Shown piece after piece: positions 36,309 to 48,400 of a stretch of 64,000 nucleotides of DNA. The first letter of the stretch is position 1, and every line of letters begins with the position of its first letter. The notes under the pieces are model-generated. The model saw nothing but the letters and a program-made list of their open reading frames with translations, was not told the origin of the DNA and did not search any database. Location: positions 851,001 to 915,000 of the forward strand of contig NZ_CP139141.1 of assembly GCF_034059295.1 (NCBI RefSeq), in the 5' to 3' direction. Position numbers and translations under genes: made by a program. Source of the stretch: Pseudomonas sp. HR96. Its GTDB lineage: Bacteria > Pseudomonadota > Gammaproteobacteria > Pseudomonadales > Pseudomonadaceae.

Positions 36309-36328
36309 AGCCCGCAGATGCGGGCTTT
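36309..36328 (+). terminator. hairpin after tRNA-Leu
   Basis: AGCCCGCA-GA-TGCGGGCT followed by TT, C, TT. A probable terminator that separates the two tRNA genes. Confidence 0.65.
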
Positions 36329-36349
36329 CTTGTCGGTGCAAGCTGCGGA

Positions 36350-36379
36350 TTGACCGCTTACAGGGTTCAGCCGTATACT
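36350..36379 (+). promoter_or_regulatory. sigma-70 promoter of the initiator tRNA / rimP cluster
   Basis: TTGACC (36350-36355), 18-nt spacer, TATACT (36374-36379). The tRNA begins 17 nt later. Confidence 0.75.
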
Positions 36380-36395
36380 TTCGCCCCAGCTTTGT

Positions 36396-36472
<77 letters not shown>

Positions 36473-36482
36473 GTTATAGCAG

Positions 36483-36505
36483 AGCCCCTTTCAAGGGGCT
36501 TTTTG
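36483..36505 (+). terminator. terminator between tRNA-fMet and rimP
   Basis: AGCCCC-TTTCAA-GGGGCT then TTTTT. Read-through probably still feeds rimP-nusA. Confidence 0.75.
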
Positions 36506-36602
36506 TTAGCTGGACAGTTCTCAGCGCCGGTGTTCAGACGGCGTATCAGGGATGGGCGCTTTGCCCATTTTTTATTTGTGAAGCATGCACGAGGGGGTTC
36601 AG

Positions 36603-37061
36603 GTGTCGAGCAAGCTAGAACAGTTGCAGGCCTTGTTGGCCCCGGTGGTCGTGGCCCTTGGCTATGAATGCTGGGGTATCGAGTTTTCGGCTCAGGGTCG
36701 CCACTCACTGTTGCGTATTTATATCGATAAGGAAGGCGGTGTACTGGTGGAGGACTGCGAAATCGTCAGCCGCCAGGTCAGCGGGATCCTCGATGTCGAA
36801 GATCCGATCAGCGTTGAATACACCCTTGAGGTTTCTTCTCCAGGCATGGATCGCCCGCTGTTCACCCTTGAACAGTTCGCTTCGCATGCCGGCGATCAAG
36901 TGAAGATAAGGTTGCGCACACCCTATGAGGGGCGACGCAACTTTCAGGGCCTTCTCCGCGGGGTGGAGGAGCAGGACGTCGTGGTGCAGGTAGACGACCA
37001 TGAGTTTTTGCTGCCGATCGATTCGATCGACAAGGCCAACATTATTCCCAGTTTTGACTGA
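36603..37061 (+). CDS. rimP: ribosome maturation factor RimP
   Basis: 152 residues from GTG at 36603, chosen over an ATG 18 nt earlier because GAGGGGG lies 5 nt upstream and the length fits the family. It has [37 protein letters not shown] and a C-terminal Sm-like domain. It is needed for 30S subunit maturation and is the first gene of the nusA-infB cluster. Confidence 0.95.
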   Translation: MSSKLEQLQALLAPVVVALGYECWGIEFSAQGRHSLLRIYIDKEGGVLVEDCEIVSRQVSGILDVEDPISVEYTLEVSSPGMDRPLFTLEQFASHAGDQVKIRLRTPYEGRRNFQGLLRGVEEQDVVVQVDDHEFLLPIDSIDKANIIPSFD

Positions 37062-37120
37062 GACGTGCCAGATACTGCGGATCCCGCGGATCCAATGGCG
37101 TGCGAAAGGCGAGGCGTACG

Positions 37121-38602
37121 ATGAGCAAAGAAGTACTGCTGGTTGTTGAGTCGGTATCCAACGAAAAGGGTGTACCGGCTGGCGTAATATTCGAGGCGCT
37201 GGAAATTGCGCTGGCAACCGCGACCAAGAAGCGGTTCGAAGATGAAGTGGACCTGCGTGTGGAAATCAACCGCCACACCGGTGCCTATGAAACGTTCCGT
37301 CGCTGGACCGTTGTAGAAGAAGCCGACCTTGACGATCCGGCCATCGAAACCTGGCCAAGCAAGGTTGTCGAGACTCACCCTGAAGCCAAGGTGGGTGATG
37401 TCGTCGAAGAAAAGATCGAGTCCATCGAATTCGGCCGTATCGCTGCGCAAACCGCCAAGCAGGTGATCGTCCAGAAGGTTCGTGAAGCCGAGCGCGCCCA
37501 GGTGGTCGACGCTTACCGCGAACGTCTGGGCGAAATCATCGCCGGCACGGTCAAGAAAGTCACCCGCGACAACGTCATCGTTGACCTGGGTAACAACGCC
37601 GAGGCCTTGCTGGCTCGCGAAGACATCATCAGCCGCGAGACCTTCCGTGTCGGTGTGCGCCTGCGCGCCCTGCTCAAGGAAATCCGCACTGAAAACCGCG
37701 GCCCGCAGCTGATCCTGTCGCGTACCGCACCCGAGATGCTGATCGAGCTGTTCCGCATCGAAGTGCCGGAGATCGCCGAAGGGCTGATCGAAGTGATGGC
37801 CGCCTCCCGTGACCCGGGTTCGCGCGCCAAGATCGCCGTTCGCTCCAAGGACAAGCGCATCGACCCGCAAGGCGCCTGCATCGGCATGCGCGGTTCGCGT
37901 GTGCAGGCAGTGTCCGGCGAGTTGGGTGGCGAGCGTGTCGACATCGTGCTTTGGGACGATAACCCGGCGCAGTTCGTCATCAACGCCATGTCGCCTGCCG
38001 AAGTGGCGGCGATCATCGTCGACGAAGACGCTCACGCGATGGACATCGCGGTCGGCGCCGACAACCTCGCCCAGGCCATCGGTCGTGGCGGGCAGAACGT
38101 GCGTCTGGCCAGCCAACTGACCGGCTGGACGTTGAACGTGATGACCGAATCGGACATCCAGGCCAAGCAGCAAGCGGAAACCGGCGACATCCTGCGCAAC
38201 TTCATCGACGAGCTGGAAATCGACGAAGACCTGGCGCAGGTGCTGGTAGACGAAGGCTTCACCAGCCTGGAAGAGATTGCCTACGTACCGTTGGAAGAAA
38301 TGCTCAACATCGACGGCTTTGACGAGGAGATCGTCAACGAGCTCCGCGCTCGCGCCAAGGATCGTTTGTTGACTCACGCCATCGCTACTGAGGAAAAGCT
38401 GGCAGACGCCCATCCGGCCGAAGACCTGCTCTCGCTTGAGGGTATGGACAAGGATTTGGCGATGGAACTGGCGGTGCGCGGCGTAATTACCCGCGAAGAC
38501 CTGGCCGAGCAGTCTATTGACGATCTGCTCGACATCGACGGCATTGACGATGATCGTGCCGGCAAGTTGATCATGGCCGCCCGAGCCCATTGGTTCGAGT
38601 AA
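37121..38602 (+). CDS. nusA: transcription termination/antitermination factor NusA
   Basis: 493 residues. Order: N-terminal polymerase-binding domain, S1 ([20 protein letters not shown]), two KH domains ([39 protein letters not shown]), then two C-terminal acidic repeats ([40 protein letters not shown]). It modulates pausing, termination and rRNA antitermination. The start [10 protein letters not shown] at 37121 follows GAGGCGTACG. Confidence 0.98.
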   Translation: MSKEVLLVVESVSNEKGVPAGVIFEALEIALATATKKRFEDEVDLRVEINRHTGAYETFRRWTVVEEADLDDPAIETWPSKVVETHPEAKVGDVVEEKIESIEFGRIAAQTAKQVIVQKVREAERAQVVDAYRERLGEIIAGTVKKVTRDNVIVDLGNNAEALLAREDIISRETFRVGVRLRALLKEIRTENRGPQLILSRTAPEMLIELFRIEVPEIAEGLIEVMAASRDPGSRAKIAVRSKDKRIDPQGACIGMRGSRVQAVSGELGGERVDIVLWDDNPAQFVINAMSPAEVAAIIVDEDAHAMDIAVGADNLAQAIGRGGQNVRLASQLTGWTLNVMTESDIQAKQQAETGDILRNFIDELEIDEDLAQVLVDEGFTSLEEIAYVPLEEMLNIDGFDEEIVNELRARAKDRLLTHAIATEEKLADAHPAEDLLSLEGMDKDLAMELAVRGVITREDLAEQSIDDLLDIDGIDDDRAGKLIMAARAHWFE

Positions 38603-38629
38603 GTAGGCGCGGCCTGAGGAGAGAAGTGC

Positions 38630-41158
38630 ATGACGCAAGTCACGGTGAAAGAACTGGCCAAAGAGGTCGCCGCACCGGTAGAGCGCCTGTTGCAGCAGAT
38701 GCGTGAGGCAGGTCTGCCGCACACCGACGCCGCTCAAGTTGTGACCGACAATGAGAAGCAGGCTCTGCTGGCTCATTTGAAGAGCAGCCACAAGGTGAAG
38801 CTGGAAGAACCGCGCAAGATTACCTTGCAGCGCAAAACCCAGAGCACCTTGCGTGTGGCCGGCAGCAAAAGCATCAGCGTAGAAGTACGCAAGAAGAAAG
38901 TGTTCGTGCAACGCAGCCCGGAAGAAATCCAGGCCGAGCAGAAGCGCGAGCTCGAAGAACGTCGTGCCGCAGAAAACGCTGCACGGCAGAAAGCCGAGGC
39001 TGAAACCCGTCAGCGTGCCGAAGAAGAAGCACGTCGTCAGCCTGCGTCCGCCGGTCAGCCAGCGGCGCCTGCCGCTGCCCAAGCGCCAGCCGTTGCTGCC
39101 GCGCCGGTGGCCAGCGTGCCGGACATCGACCTTGCCAGCGTAGCGCCAGCCCCGGCTGCCGATGCGCGCCGCAAGGAAGAGCCGCGTCGCCCGGACAAAC
39201 CCCGTGCCGACGACAACCGTCGTGGCGGCGAAGGCGAGCGCAAGAACGCCCCGCATCGCGCCACGGTCAAGGAAAAGGCGCCGACCCCACGTGCCGCCCC
39301 GCGTACCACCGAAGAGGAAAGCGACAGCTTCCGTCGCGGTGGCCGTGGCAAGTCCAAGCTGAAAAAGCGCAACGCCCACGGTTTCCAGAGCCCTACCGGC
39401 CCTGTCGTGCGTGACGTGCAGATCGGCGAGACCATCACTGTCGGTGATCTGGCCGCGCAGATGTCGGTCAAGGCTGCCGAAGTCATCAAGTTCATGTTCA
39501 AGCTGGGCACTCCAGCCACCATCAACCAGGTACTGGACCAGGAAACTGCCCAGCTGGTCGCCGAAGAACTGGGCCACAAAGTGACCCTGGTCAGCGACAC
39601 CGCCCTGGAAGATTCCCTGGCCGAGTCGCTGAAGTTCGAAGGTGAAGCGTTCTCCCGTGCTCCGGTCGTGACCGTCATGGGTCACGTCGACCACGGCAAG
39701 ACCTCGCTGCTCGACTACATCCGTCGTGCCAAGGTCGCCGCGGGCGAAGCCGGCGGTATCACCCAGCACATCGGTGCGTACCACGTGGAAACCGACCGTG
39801 GCATGGTGACCTTCCTCGACACCCCGGGCCACGCCGCGTTTACCGCGATGCGTGCCCGTGGTGCCAAGGCCACCGACATCGTCATCCTGGTGGTGGCAGC
39901 GGACGACGGCGTGATGCCGCAGACCGTCGAAGCCGTACAACACGCCCAGGCCGCCGGTGTTCCGCTGGTCGTGGCAGTGAACAAGATCGACAAGCCGGGC
40001 GCCGACCTGGACCGCATCCGCAGCGAGCTGTCGGTGCATGGCGTGACCTCCGAAGAGTGGGGCGGTGACACGCCGTTCGTTTCGGTCTCGGCCAAGATGG
40101 GTACCGGCGTCGACGAACTGCTCGAAGCCGTCCTGCTGCAAGCCGAAGTACTGGAACTGAAGGCCACCCCTTCGGCCCCGGGCCGCGGTGTGGTCGTCGA
40201 GTCGCGCCTGGACAAGGGCCGTGGCCCGGTGGCCACCGTGCTGGTTCAGGACGGTACGCTGCGTCAGGGCGACATGGTGCTGGTTGGTTCGAACTATGGC
40301 CGCGTGCGCGCCATGCTCGACGAGAACGGCAAGCCGATCAAGGAAGCCGGTCCTTCCATTCCGGTCGAGATCCTCGGCCTGGACGGTACTCCGGACGCTG
40401 GCGACGAAATGAGCGTAGTAGCCGACGAGAAGAAAGCCCGTGAAGTGGCGTTGTTCCGTCAAGGCAAGTTCCGCGAAGTGAAACTGGCCCGTGCTCACGC
40501 CGGCAAGCTGGAAAACATCTTCGAGAACATGGGCCAGGAAGAGAAGAAGACGCTCAACATCGTCCTCAAATCCGACGTCCGTGGTTCGCTGGAAGCACTG
40601 CAAGGCGCGCTCAACGGTCTGGGCAACGACGAAGTGCAAGTGCGCGTGGTCGGTGGCGGTGTCGGTGGTATCACCGAGTCCGACGCCAACCTGGCACTGG
40701 CCTCCAATGCGGTCGTGTTCGGCTTCAACGTGCGTGCCGATGCTGGCGCGCGCAAGATCGTCGAGCAGGAAGGTCTGGATATGCGTTACTACAACGTGAT
40801 CTACGACATCATTGAAGACGTCAAGAAAGCCCTGACCGGCATGCTCGGCAGCGACGTTCGCGAGAACATCCTGGGCATCGCCGAAGTGCGTGACGTGTTC
40901 CGTTCGCCGAAATTCGGTGCTATCGCCGGTTGCATGGTCACCGAGGGTACGGTCTACCGTAACCGTCCGATCCGTGTACTGCGCGAAGACATCGTTATTT
41001 TCGAAGGCGAGCTGGAATCGCTGCGTCGCTTCAAGGACGACGCTTCCGAAGTTCGTGCCGGCATGGAATGCGGTATTGGCGTCAAGAGCTACAACGACGT
41101 CAAGGTCGGCGACAAGATCGAAGTCTTCGAGAAGGTCCAGGTTGCTCGTACTCTCTAA
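38630..41158 (+). CDS. infB: translation initiation factor IF-2
   Basis: 842 residues. The N-terminal IF2_N motif ([20 protein letters not shown]) is followed by a long charged Ala/Glu/Arg linker (about 90-240). The G domain has [19 protein letters not shown] (about 346-364), DTPGHAAF and NKIDKPG, and domains II-IV lead to the end. It brings initiator tRNA to the 30S subunit. GAGGAGAG precedes the ATG. Confidence 0.98.
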   Translation: MTQVTVKELAKEVAAPVERLLQQMREAGLPHTDAAQVVTDNEKQALLAHLKSSHKVKLEEPRKITLQRKTQSTLRVAGSKSISVEVRKKKVFVQRSPEEIQAEQKRELEERRAAENAARQKAEAETRQRAEEEARRQPASAGQPAAPAAAQAPAVAAAPVASVPDIDLASVAPAPAADARRKEEPRRPDKPRADDNRRGGEGERKNAPHRATVKEKAPTPRAAPRTTEEESDSFRRGGRGKSKLKKRNAHGFQSPTGPVVRDVQIGETITVGDLAAQMSVKAAEVIKFMFKLGTPATINQVLDQETAQLVAEELGHKVTLVSDTALEDSLAESLKFEGEAFSRAPVVTVMGHVDHGKTSLLDYIRRAKVAAGEAGGITQHIGAYHVETDRGMVTFLDTPGHAAFTAMRARGAKATDIVILVVAADDGVMPQTVEAVQHAQAAGVPLVVAVNKIDKPGADLDRIRSELSVHGVTSEEWGGDTPFVSVSAKMGTGVDELLEAVLLQAEVLELKATPSAPGRGVVVESRLDKGRGPVATVLVQDGTLRQGDMVLVGSNYGRVRAMLDENGKPIKEAGPSIPVEILGLDGTPDAGDEMSVVADEKKAREVALFRQGKFREVKLARAHAGKLENIFENMGQEEKKTLNIVLKSDVRGSLEALQGALNGLGNDEVQVRVVGGGVGGITESDANLALASNAVVFGFNVRADAGARKIVEQEGLDMRYYNVIYDIIEDVKKALTGMLGSDVRENILGIAEVRDVFRSPKFGAIAGCMVTEGTVYRNRPIRVLREDIVIFEGELESLRRFKDDASEVRAGMECGIGVKSYNDVKVGDKIEVFEKVQVARTL

Positions 41159-41206
41159 GGAGCCGCGAGCTGCATGAGCCGATGCCCTTCAGGGCTCGGC
41201 TGCAAA

Positions 41207-41260
41207 GGCAACGCCCGGTCAGGGACACCCATCATGGGTCAACCTGACCGGGCGTTTGCC
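41207..41260 (+). terminator. hairpin between infB and rbfA
   Basis: GGCAACGCCCGGTCAGG pairs almost fully with CCTGACCGGGCGTTTGCC around a 20-nt loop that itself contains CCCAT-CATGGG. There is no long T-run; it may attenuate or process rather than end the message. Confidence 0.55.
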
Positions 41261-41283
41261 GCTTCAGTTACAGGTAGCAAGAC

Positions 41284-41703
41284 ATGGCAAAAGAATACAG
41301 CCGTACCCAACGTATCGGTGATCAGATCCAGCGCGAGCTGGCTCAACTGATCCGCCGAGAAGTGAAAGACCCGCGCGTCGGCCTGGTGACCATCACCGCC
41401 GTCGACGTCAGCCGCGATGTCGGTCATGCCAAGGTGTTCATCACCGTCATGGGCGAAGACAGCAAGGAAGACATCGCCCAGAGCATCAAGGTGCTCAACA
41501 GCGCCGCCGGTTTCCTGCGCGTGCAACTGGGCAAGGAAATGAAGCTGCGCAGCGTGCCGCAACTGCACTTCCATTACGACGAGAGCGTGACCCGCGGGGC
41601 GCACCTCTCGGCCTTGATCGAGCGTGCCGTGGCCGAAGACAGCCAGCACGTGGCCGCTGCGGCCGAGCCCGCCGGCAAACTCGATACTCTCGACAAGGAG
41701 TAA
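41284..41703 (+). CDS. rbfA: ribosome-binding factor A
   Basis: 139 residues. KH-like fold with [39 protein letters not shown] and [18 protein letters not shown], all typical. It helps 16S rRNA 5'-end maturation and cold adaptation. It is five bases before truB. Confidence 0.96.
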   Translation: MAKEYSRTQRIGDQIQRELAQLIRREVKDPRVGLVTITAVDVSRDVGHAKVFITVMGEDSKEDIAQSIKVLNSAAGFLRVQLGKEMKLRSVPQLHFHYDESVTRGAHLSALIERAVAEDSQHVAAAAEPAGKLDTLDKE

Positions 41704-41708
41704 CGAGG

Positions 41709-42626
41709 TTGGCTCAGGTCAAGCGTATCCGTCGTAACGTCAGCGGCATCATCCTGCTCGACAAGCCGTTGGGGTTCACCTCCAACGCCGCCTTGCAGAA
41801 GGTCCGTTGGCTGCTCAACGCCGAGAAGGCGGGGCACACCGGCAGTCTCGACCCGCTGGCCAGTGGCGTGCTGCCGCTGTGCTTCGGCGAGGCCACCAAG
41901 TTTTCGCAGTACCTGCTCGACTCCGACAAGGGCTACGAGACGGTCATGCAGTTGGGCCAGACCACGACCACGGCCGACGCCGAGGGCGAGGTGCTGCAAA
42001 CCCGCGAAGTGACGGTCGGTCGTGCCGACATCGAAGCCGTGCTGCCGGCCTTCCGCGGCCCTATTCAGCAGATTCCACCGATGTACTCGGCGCTCAAGCG
42101 CGACGGCCAGCCGCTGTACAAGCTGGCACGTGCTGGGGAAGTAGTGGAGCGCGAGGCGCGTTCTGTTACTATTGCGCGCCTGGAGTTGCTGGAATGCGAA
42201 GCGACCCGCGCCAGGTTGGCGGTCGATTGCAGCAAAGGTACCTATATCCGCACCCTGGTGGAGGATATCGGTGAGCGCCTCGGTTGTGGCGCCTATGTCG
42301 CTGAACTGCGTCGCACCCAGGCCGGGCCGTTCAGCCTGGCCCAGACGGTGACGCTCGAAGCGCTCGAAGCAGCCCACGCCGAAGGTGGCAACGAGGCGCT
42401 CGATCGCTTCCTGATGCCTTCCGACAGCGGCCTGCTGGATTGGCCACTGCTGCAATTTTCCGAGCACAGTGCGTTTTACTGGCTGCACGGCCAGGCAGTA
42501 CGAGCTCCCGACGCGCCGGCTTTCGGCATGGTGCGGGTGCAGGATCACACAGGTCGCTTCATCGGTATCGGTGAAGTGGCCGAAGACGGGCGCATTGCGC
42601 CGCGTCGCTTGATTCGGTCGGAATGA
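41709..42626 (+). CDS. truB: tRNA pseudouridine-55 synthase TruB
   Basis: 305 residues from TTG with GGAG upstream. [20 protein letters not shown] and the catalytic [19 protein letters not shown] (Asp) are present, as are [16 protein letters not shown] and the C-terminal PUA-like part. It modifies U55 in the tRNA T-loop. Confidence 0.97.
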   Translation: MAQVKRIRRNVSGIILLDKPLGFTSNAALQKVRWLLNAEKAGHTGSLDPLASGVLPLCFGEATKFSQYLLDSDKGYETVMQLGQTTTTADAEGEVLQTREVTVGRADIEAVLPAFRGPIQQIPPMYSALKRDGQPLYKLARAGEVVEREARSVTIARLELLECEATRARLAVDCSKGTYIRTLVEDIGERLGCGAYVAELRRTQAGPFSLAQTVTLEALEAAHAEGGNEALDRFLMPSDSGLLDWPLLQFSEHSAFYWLHGQAVRAPDAPAFGMVRVQDHTGRFIGIGEVAEDGRIAPRRLIRSE

Positions 42627-42737
42627 CCGAACTAGGGCTGCTGTCAGCAGGCACGGTTGTCCCTACTTTTAAATACGAGGATCTGTCCTCGGCCTGTTGG
42701 AAGCCGCTCGCGGTTTCCTTGATATGGAGAAGCCACC

Positions 42738-43007
42738 ATGGCACTCAGCGTTGAAGAAAAAGCTCAAATCGTTACCGACTACCAGCAAGCCGTTGGCGAC
42801 ACCGGTTCGCCAGAAGTCCAGGTAGCTCTGCTGACCGCTAACATCAACAAGCTGCAAGGTCACTTCAAGGCCAACGGCAAAGACCACCACTCCCGTCGTG
42901 GTCTGATCCGCATGGTCAACCAGCGTCGCAAGCTGCTGGACTACCTGAAGGGCAAAGACACCACTCGTTACAGCACCCTGATCGGTCGTCTGGGCCTGCG
43001 TCGCTGA
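42738..43007 (+). CDS. rpsO: 30S ribosomal protein S15
   Basis: 89 residues, full family length. It has [40 protein letters not shown] and the end [13 protein letters not shown]. It binds 16S rRNA in the central domain. It is followed by the structured pnp leader. Confidence 0.99.
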   Translation: MALSVEEKAQIVTDYQQAVGDTGSPEVQVALLTANINKLQGHFKANGKDHHSRRGLIRMVNQRRKLLDYLKGKDTTRYSTLIGRLGLRR

Positions 43008-43033
43008 TAGCGGCCCTGGCAGAGTGGTGTGCA

Positions 43034-43083
43034 GACGCGAGTTCGTCGTGCCGGGCAGCGATGCCCGGTGCGCGACTCGCGTC
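43034..43083 (+). promoter_or_regulatory. long hairpin in the pnp leader
   Basis: GACGCGAGT (43034-43042) pairs with ACTCGCGTC (43075-43083); inside, CCGGGCA (43051-43057) pairs with TGCCCGG (43062-43068). In E. coli a comparable rpsO-pnp hairpin is cut by RNase III and lets PNPase repress its own message; the same use here is inferred. Confidence 0.6.
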
Positions 43084-43253
43084 GGCGTATCAATGAGGTT
43101 GGTTGTTTGTCATGCGGCGGTGTTTCCATCACCCGGCAAGGCAGGCTTCCAGCCTCAAGTTTTATCTGGAGCACCAAAAGGGCCGATTCCCTGTGGCGCC
43201 CAAGAATTCGCAAGAACCCGTTTCCCCAGAGCAATCAAAGAAGGTAGGACACC

Positions 43254-45356
43254 GTGAACCCGGTTATCAAGACATTCCAGTTCGGTCAATCGACCGTTAC
43301 CCTCGAAACGGGCCGTATCGCCCGTCAAGCCTCCGGCGCAGTGCTGGTGACCGTCGACAACGACGTCACCGTGCTGGTGACCGTGGTCGGTGCCAAGCAC
43401 GCCGACCCGAGCAAGGGCTTCTTCCCCCTTTCCGTGCACTACCAGGAAAAGACCTACGCCGCCGGCAAGATCCCTGGTGGTTTCTTCAAGCGTGAAGGCC
43501 GTCCTTCCGAGAAAGAGACGCTGACCTCGCGCCTGATCGACCGTCCGATCCGCCCGCTGTTTCCTCAAGGCTTCATGAACGAAGTGCAGGTCGTCTGCAC
43601 CGTGGTCTCCACCAGCAAGAAGACCGACCCGGACATCGCCGCGATGATCGGTACCTCGGCTGCCCTGGCCATCTCCGGCATTCCGTTCGACGGCCCGATC
43701 GGCGCCGCGCGCGTGGCTTTCCACGAAAGCACCGGCTACCTGCTGAACCCGACTTACGAGCAACTGGCTGCCTCCAGCCTGGACATGGTCGTAGCCGGCA
43801 CCTCCGACGCCGTGCTGATGGTTGAATCCGAAGCCAAGGAGCTGACCGAAGACCAGATGCTGGGCGCCGTGCTGTTCGCCCACGACGAATTCCAGTCGGT
43901 GATCACCGCCGTCAAGGAACTGGCCGCCGAAGCCGCCAAGCCTACCTGGAACTGGGCTGCCAAGCCGCAGAACACCCCGCTGCTGGACGCTATCCGCGGC
44001 GAATTCGGTGCTGCCGTTTCCGACGCCTACACCATCACCGTCAAGGCCGACCGCTATGCCCGTCTGGGTGAAGTGCGTGACCAGGTGGTTGCCAAGTTCG
44101 CCACTGAAGACGGCCCGAGCGCTGGCGAAGTGAAGGAAATCTTCGGCGAGATCGAATACCGCACCGTGCGCGAGAACATCGTCAACGGCAAGCCGCGTAT
44201 CGACGGCCGCGACACCAAGACCGTGCGCCCGCTGAACATCGAAGTTGGCGTACTGCCCAAGACCCACGGTTCGGCGCTGTTCACCCGTGGCGAAACCCAG
44301 GCCCTGGTGGTTGCCACCTTGGGTACCGCGCGTGACGCGCAGTTGCTCGACACCCTCGAAGGCGAGAAGAAAGACCCCTTCATGCTGCACTACAACTTCC
44401 CGCCGTTCTCGGTGGGCGAGTGTGGCCGCATGGGCGGTGCTGGCCGTCGTGAAATCGGCCACGGCCGTCTGGCCCGTCGTTCGGTTCAAGCCATGCTGCC
44501 GGCTGCCGACGTGTTCCCGTACACCATCCGTGTGGTCTCGGAAATCACCGAGTCGAACGGTTCCAGCTCGATGGCTTCGGTCTGCGGCGCCTCCCTGGCG
44601 CTGATGGACGCCGGTGTGCCGATGAAGGCGCCAGTGGCCGGTATCGCCATGGGCCTGGTCAAGGAAGGCGAGAAGTTCGCCATCCTCACCGACATCCTCG
44701 GTGACGAAGACCACCTGGGCGACATGGACTTCAAAGTGGCCGGTACCGCCAAAGGCGTCACCGCGCTGCAGATGGACATCAAGATCAACGGCATCACCGA
44801 AGAGATCATGGAAATCGCCCTGGGCCAGGCCCTGGAAGCGCGCCTGAACATCCTCGGCCAGATGAACCAGATCCTTGGCCAGTCGCGCTCCGAGCTGTCG
44901 GACAACGCACCGACCATGATCGCCATGAAGATCGACAGCGACAAGATCCGTGACGTGATCGGCAAGGGCGGCGCCACCATTCGCGCCATCTGCGAAGAAA
45001 CCAAGGCCTCGATCGACATCGAAGACGACGGCTCGATCAAGATCTTCGGCGAATCCAAGGAAGCCGCCGAGGCTGCCCGCCAGCGCGTGTTGTCGATCAC
45101 CGCGGAAGCCGAGATCGGCAAGATCTACGTCGGCAAGGTGGAGCGCATCGTCGACTTCGGCGCCTTCGTCAACATCCTGCCGGGCAAGGACGGCCTGGTG
45201 CACATCTCGATGCTGAGCGACGCTCGGGTCGAGAAGGTCACCGACATCCTCAAGGAAGGCCAGGAAGTGGAAGTGCTGGTACTGGACGTGGACAACCGCG
45301 GCCGTATCAAGCTGTCCATCAAGGACGTCGCTGCGGCCAAGGCTTCGGGCGTCTGA
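43254..45356 (+). CDS. pnp: polynucleotide phosphorylase
   Basis: 700 residues from GTG with AAGGTAGG upstream. There are two RNase PH domains ([40 protein letters not shown], then [20 protein letters not shown]). The KH domain is [20 protein letters not shown], and the S1 domain is [20 protein letters not shown]. It degrades RNA 3' to 5' using phosphate and works in the degradosome. Confidence 0.98.
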   Translation: MNPVIKTFQFGQSTVTLETGRIARQASGAVLVTVDNDVTVLVTVVGAKHADPSKGFFPLSVHYQEKTYAAGKIPGGFFKREGRPSEKETLTSRLIDRPIRPLFPQGFMNEVQVVCTVVSTSKKTDPDIAAMIGTSAALAISGIPFDGPIGAARVAFHESTGYLLNPTYEQLAASSLDMVVAGTSDAVLMVESEAKELTEDQMLGAVLFAHDEFQSVITAVKELAAEAAKPTWNWAAKPQNTPLLDAIRGEFGAAVSDAYTITVKADRYARLGEVRDQVVAKFATEDGPSAGEVKEIFGEIEYRTVRENIVNGKPRIDGRDTKTVRPLNIEVGVLPKTHGSALFTRGETQALVVATLGTARDAQLLDTLEGEKKDPFMLHYNFPPFSVGECGRMGGAGRREIGHGRLARRSVQAMLPAADVFPYTIRVVSEITESNGSSSMASVCGASLALMDAGVPMKAPVAGIAMGLVKEGEKFAILTDILGDEDHLGDMDFKVAGTAKGVTALQMDIKINGITEEIMEIALGQALEARLNILGQMNQILGQSRSELSDNAPTMIAMKIDSDKIRDVIGKGGATIRAICEETKASIDIEDDGSIKIFGESKEAAEAARQRVLSITAEAEIGKIYVGKVERIVDFGAFVNILPGKDGLVHISMLSDARVEKVTDILKEGQEVEVLVLDVDNRGRIKLSIKDVAAAKASGV

Positions 45357-45381
45357 TAGCCTGATGCTGTAACGTTGCATG

Positions 45382-45410
45382 AAAAAGGACCCGCGAGGGT
45401 CCTTTTTTTT
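45382..45410. terminator. pnp terminator
   Basis: AAAAAGGACCC-GCGA-GGGTCC followed by eight T. The A-run on the left allows use by the opposite toxin-like gene as well. Confidence 0.9.
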
Positions 45411-45437
45411 GGGGCCGGTTATCGAGCTGGCGTCGGT

Positions 45438-48400
45438 CTATTTGCCATTCTCCGCTTGCGCTTGCGCGGCCCGTTCCACCTCCAAAGTCGAACTCTGGCC
45501 CAGCCGGCTGATCAGCAATGCCAGGGAGTCGGCGTTGCTCAGAATCATGTCGGCGCGTTTTTCCGCGTTGTCGCGAAATACCTCCCGGGCCTCATCCAGC
45601 GTGGTGGTGCCACTGAGCCGCAGGACCGCTGCCTTGGCACTGCCATCCCTGGTCCGCAGGTCCCGCAGGCCGTAGATATCATGGACCTTGAACAACTGGT
45701 CAGGCGGCGTGGCGGCGGTAAAGCCTTTTTCCCATGCGTCCTTGACGCGGTTATAGAAGGCCAGACTGCTGGGCGTGCTCCGTTCCAGCACGTCCAGCGA
45801 AGGCACGATGGCATCTACGTAGGCGATGTCCTCGGTCTTCAGGACCAGATGGCTGAGTTCGTGCAGCAACGTACTGGCCTGATGATGGGCCAGCAGGTCG
45901 ACGTCGCGCGCCATGCTGTTCATTCGTACGTCATCGATGATCTTGAAGAACAGTTCGGTGAGGAATATGCGTTTTTTCGCGTCGCCTCGGTAGGTGAGGG
46001 CGATTCGCGGGATCTGGCCCGGGACGTTGTAGCCGCTGACATAGCGGTTGGACGTCAGTGGCGACATGTTAGGGCCAAGCAACTCATCAAGCAGGGCCTT
46101 GCAGTGGGATCGCAGCCTCGTCAGCACCCGCTCGTTCGGCTCCTCGCCGAACGTGCTGCGCAGAATGTCGCGAGTGATCTCCGGCAGGGGTTCCCATGTA
46201 TGCCAGGCAAAGAGGTTACCCAAGGTGGTACTGAGCATGCGAACGGCCAGGGCATGCGCTGTCTGTATCTGTAAGGCGTAGCCGTAATGGTTGCTGGCTA
46301 TTTCAGCGATGCCATTGCCCTGCACCGTGAAAACTTTAGGTATGTTTGCTTCGATCTGGGCGATTTCCAGTGCCGCGACAAGATCTTCGTTGCCGCCGCG
46401 CAGGCCCATTTGCAGCTCCCACAGGTCGTCGCTGCGCAGGCGGATGGCTGGCCCGGTCTGGTCGCCCTTGATGATGTACCAGCGCGCGTCGAGACTGCGT
46501 ACTTCATAGACCTTGCCGTCCAGCGGTACATAGCTGCGGGTGCCGTCGCGCGATGAATAGATCCGGGTAGCAGGGTCGAAGGACAACCCGTCAAGCACGA
46601 CGTCGTGTGCCTCGAACTCCCGGCTCAGGCGTTGCGAGGTAGTTTCCATGGCAATAGTCATCAGCGGTTCGCTGGGCGCCGGCTTTTTGTCCGGGCCGAT
46701 TTCGCGCGGACCGGGGACGCGGTCCAGGGCAGTATTGGCATGCGGGTCGTGCAGGGTGGCGAAGCTGGCCAGAGCCGTGGTGAATTCCGCCAACGCTTGA
46801 CCCCAACTGCGCTTTCTGGCGGATTGCAGCGACGCCTCCAACCATTCGAACGCCTGCCAGAGGTTGATCAACACGGCCAACGGCCTGGGCGCCAGCACTG
46901 TGGCCTGCTCGATACTGAGGCGCAGCATTTCGCGCCAGACTTGCCATTTCGCTTGGCCAGAGGTGACGGTACGCAAACTGGCGCGGTGAATCAGGGTCTT
47001 GTTGTTCTGCTCGAACAAGTAATGGAAGACGTTGCCTTTGATGGGCTCGAGGACCAGGCGAGTCAGGCCGGGGTCAGGCTCGAAGGTGAAGTTGTCCTCA
47101 GGGCCCACCAGCATATTCGGCCGCACCAGGCCGCCATGGCTGTAGCGTGCCCGCTCGGTGACGCCGAGGTTGTCCAGCACCAGGGCTTCCAGACGTTTGT
47201 CGTCGTGCAGCCGCTTCAACAGGTCGGCGCGGTCGGTGAACTCGGTGAGAATATAGTCGTCGCGGTAAGCCGCATACAGCACCAAAGGGCCCTTGAGGGG
47301 GTCTACGGGCGCCACCACGAACAGGCTGTCCACGGTGTCCGGCTGCATGTTTCCGGCCTGCAGCTGCAGAGGTCCGAACTGCAGGGCGACGCCGTCCACT
47401 GGTTCGCGCGCCAGAGCATCGGGAGAGCCCAGGACGCGCGCAAAATAATGCGCGGCGGTGCGCGACAGGCTTTTCTCCATGCGCGCCTGAAATGCACAGG
47501 CCATCAGGTTGGGGTGCATGCCCAACGTAAAGAGTTGACGGCGCTTTTGAAAATCAGGGTCTTTGCTGCTGAGCTTGTCCGCCAGCAGCTGCTGATAGGA
47601 AGTGCCCACATCCACACGCGTCACCAGGTCGCGCAGGTAGCTGGGATCGGGCACGGTCTTGCCAGGCTGGGCGACCCCTACGTACATGGCAGCCGTGGAG
47701 AATTCGGTGAAATGGGTCAGCGAAAACTCGGTCAGGGTTCTGGTCACCCGCGATGTATGCGCCGGCAACATGCCGGGGGTTTGGCCGGTTTGCGGGTACT
47801 CGGTTTCATAGTGAGCCAGCGTCACGCTGATCTGGTCGGAATCGTCCGGATAATTCGAATCGTCGGCGAGCAGTGCGGCCCTCAATTTTTCGCGGGCATA
47901 CGACAAGGTGTCCGGAACGCCGAACAGGTAACTCAACTGCGGGGTGGCCATCTGCGCGCAACGGTCGAGCAGGGCTTCATAGATGCGCAGGTCAGTGGCC
48001 GAGGCACTGGTCAGCCATTTGGGCAGGGTGAAGTTGAAACGGGTGTTGTACAGCGCTTCGCTGGAGCCGCGTATGCCAACGGTCAGCGGGTCGTCACGGC
48101 TGGTCAGGTAGCGGCGGAACAGTTGCGGATCGAAGCGGCAACTCGTGGCCAGGGTCAGATCCTCGGCCGCCTGGGCCTTGTGCCGGATGCGTTCGGAGGC
48201 GCACAGGTTGCTCACCAGATTGCCTGCAGCTGGCTCTATCACCAGCTGCGCACGTTGCGTTGTCGAAGGCGGCAGCGCCGACTCGCGCACCAGTTGCCGG
48301 CCGGCCCAAGGTGCCAGCAACGTGGCCCACTCGCGCATGTCGACGGCGCTGGTCAGCGTGCGATTGATGGCGTGCCGCATCCAGGTAAGGTTGGAATAGG

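Noticed and set aside
36944..40639. 1231-codon minus-strand frame across rimP, nusA and infB
   Set aside because: Antisense shadow of three well-identified genes with no ribosome binding site or domain.
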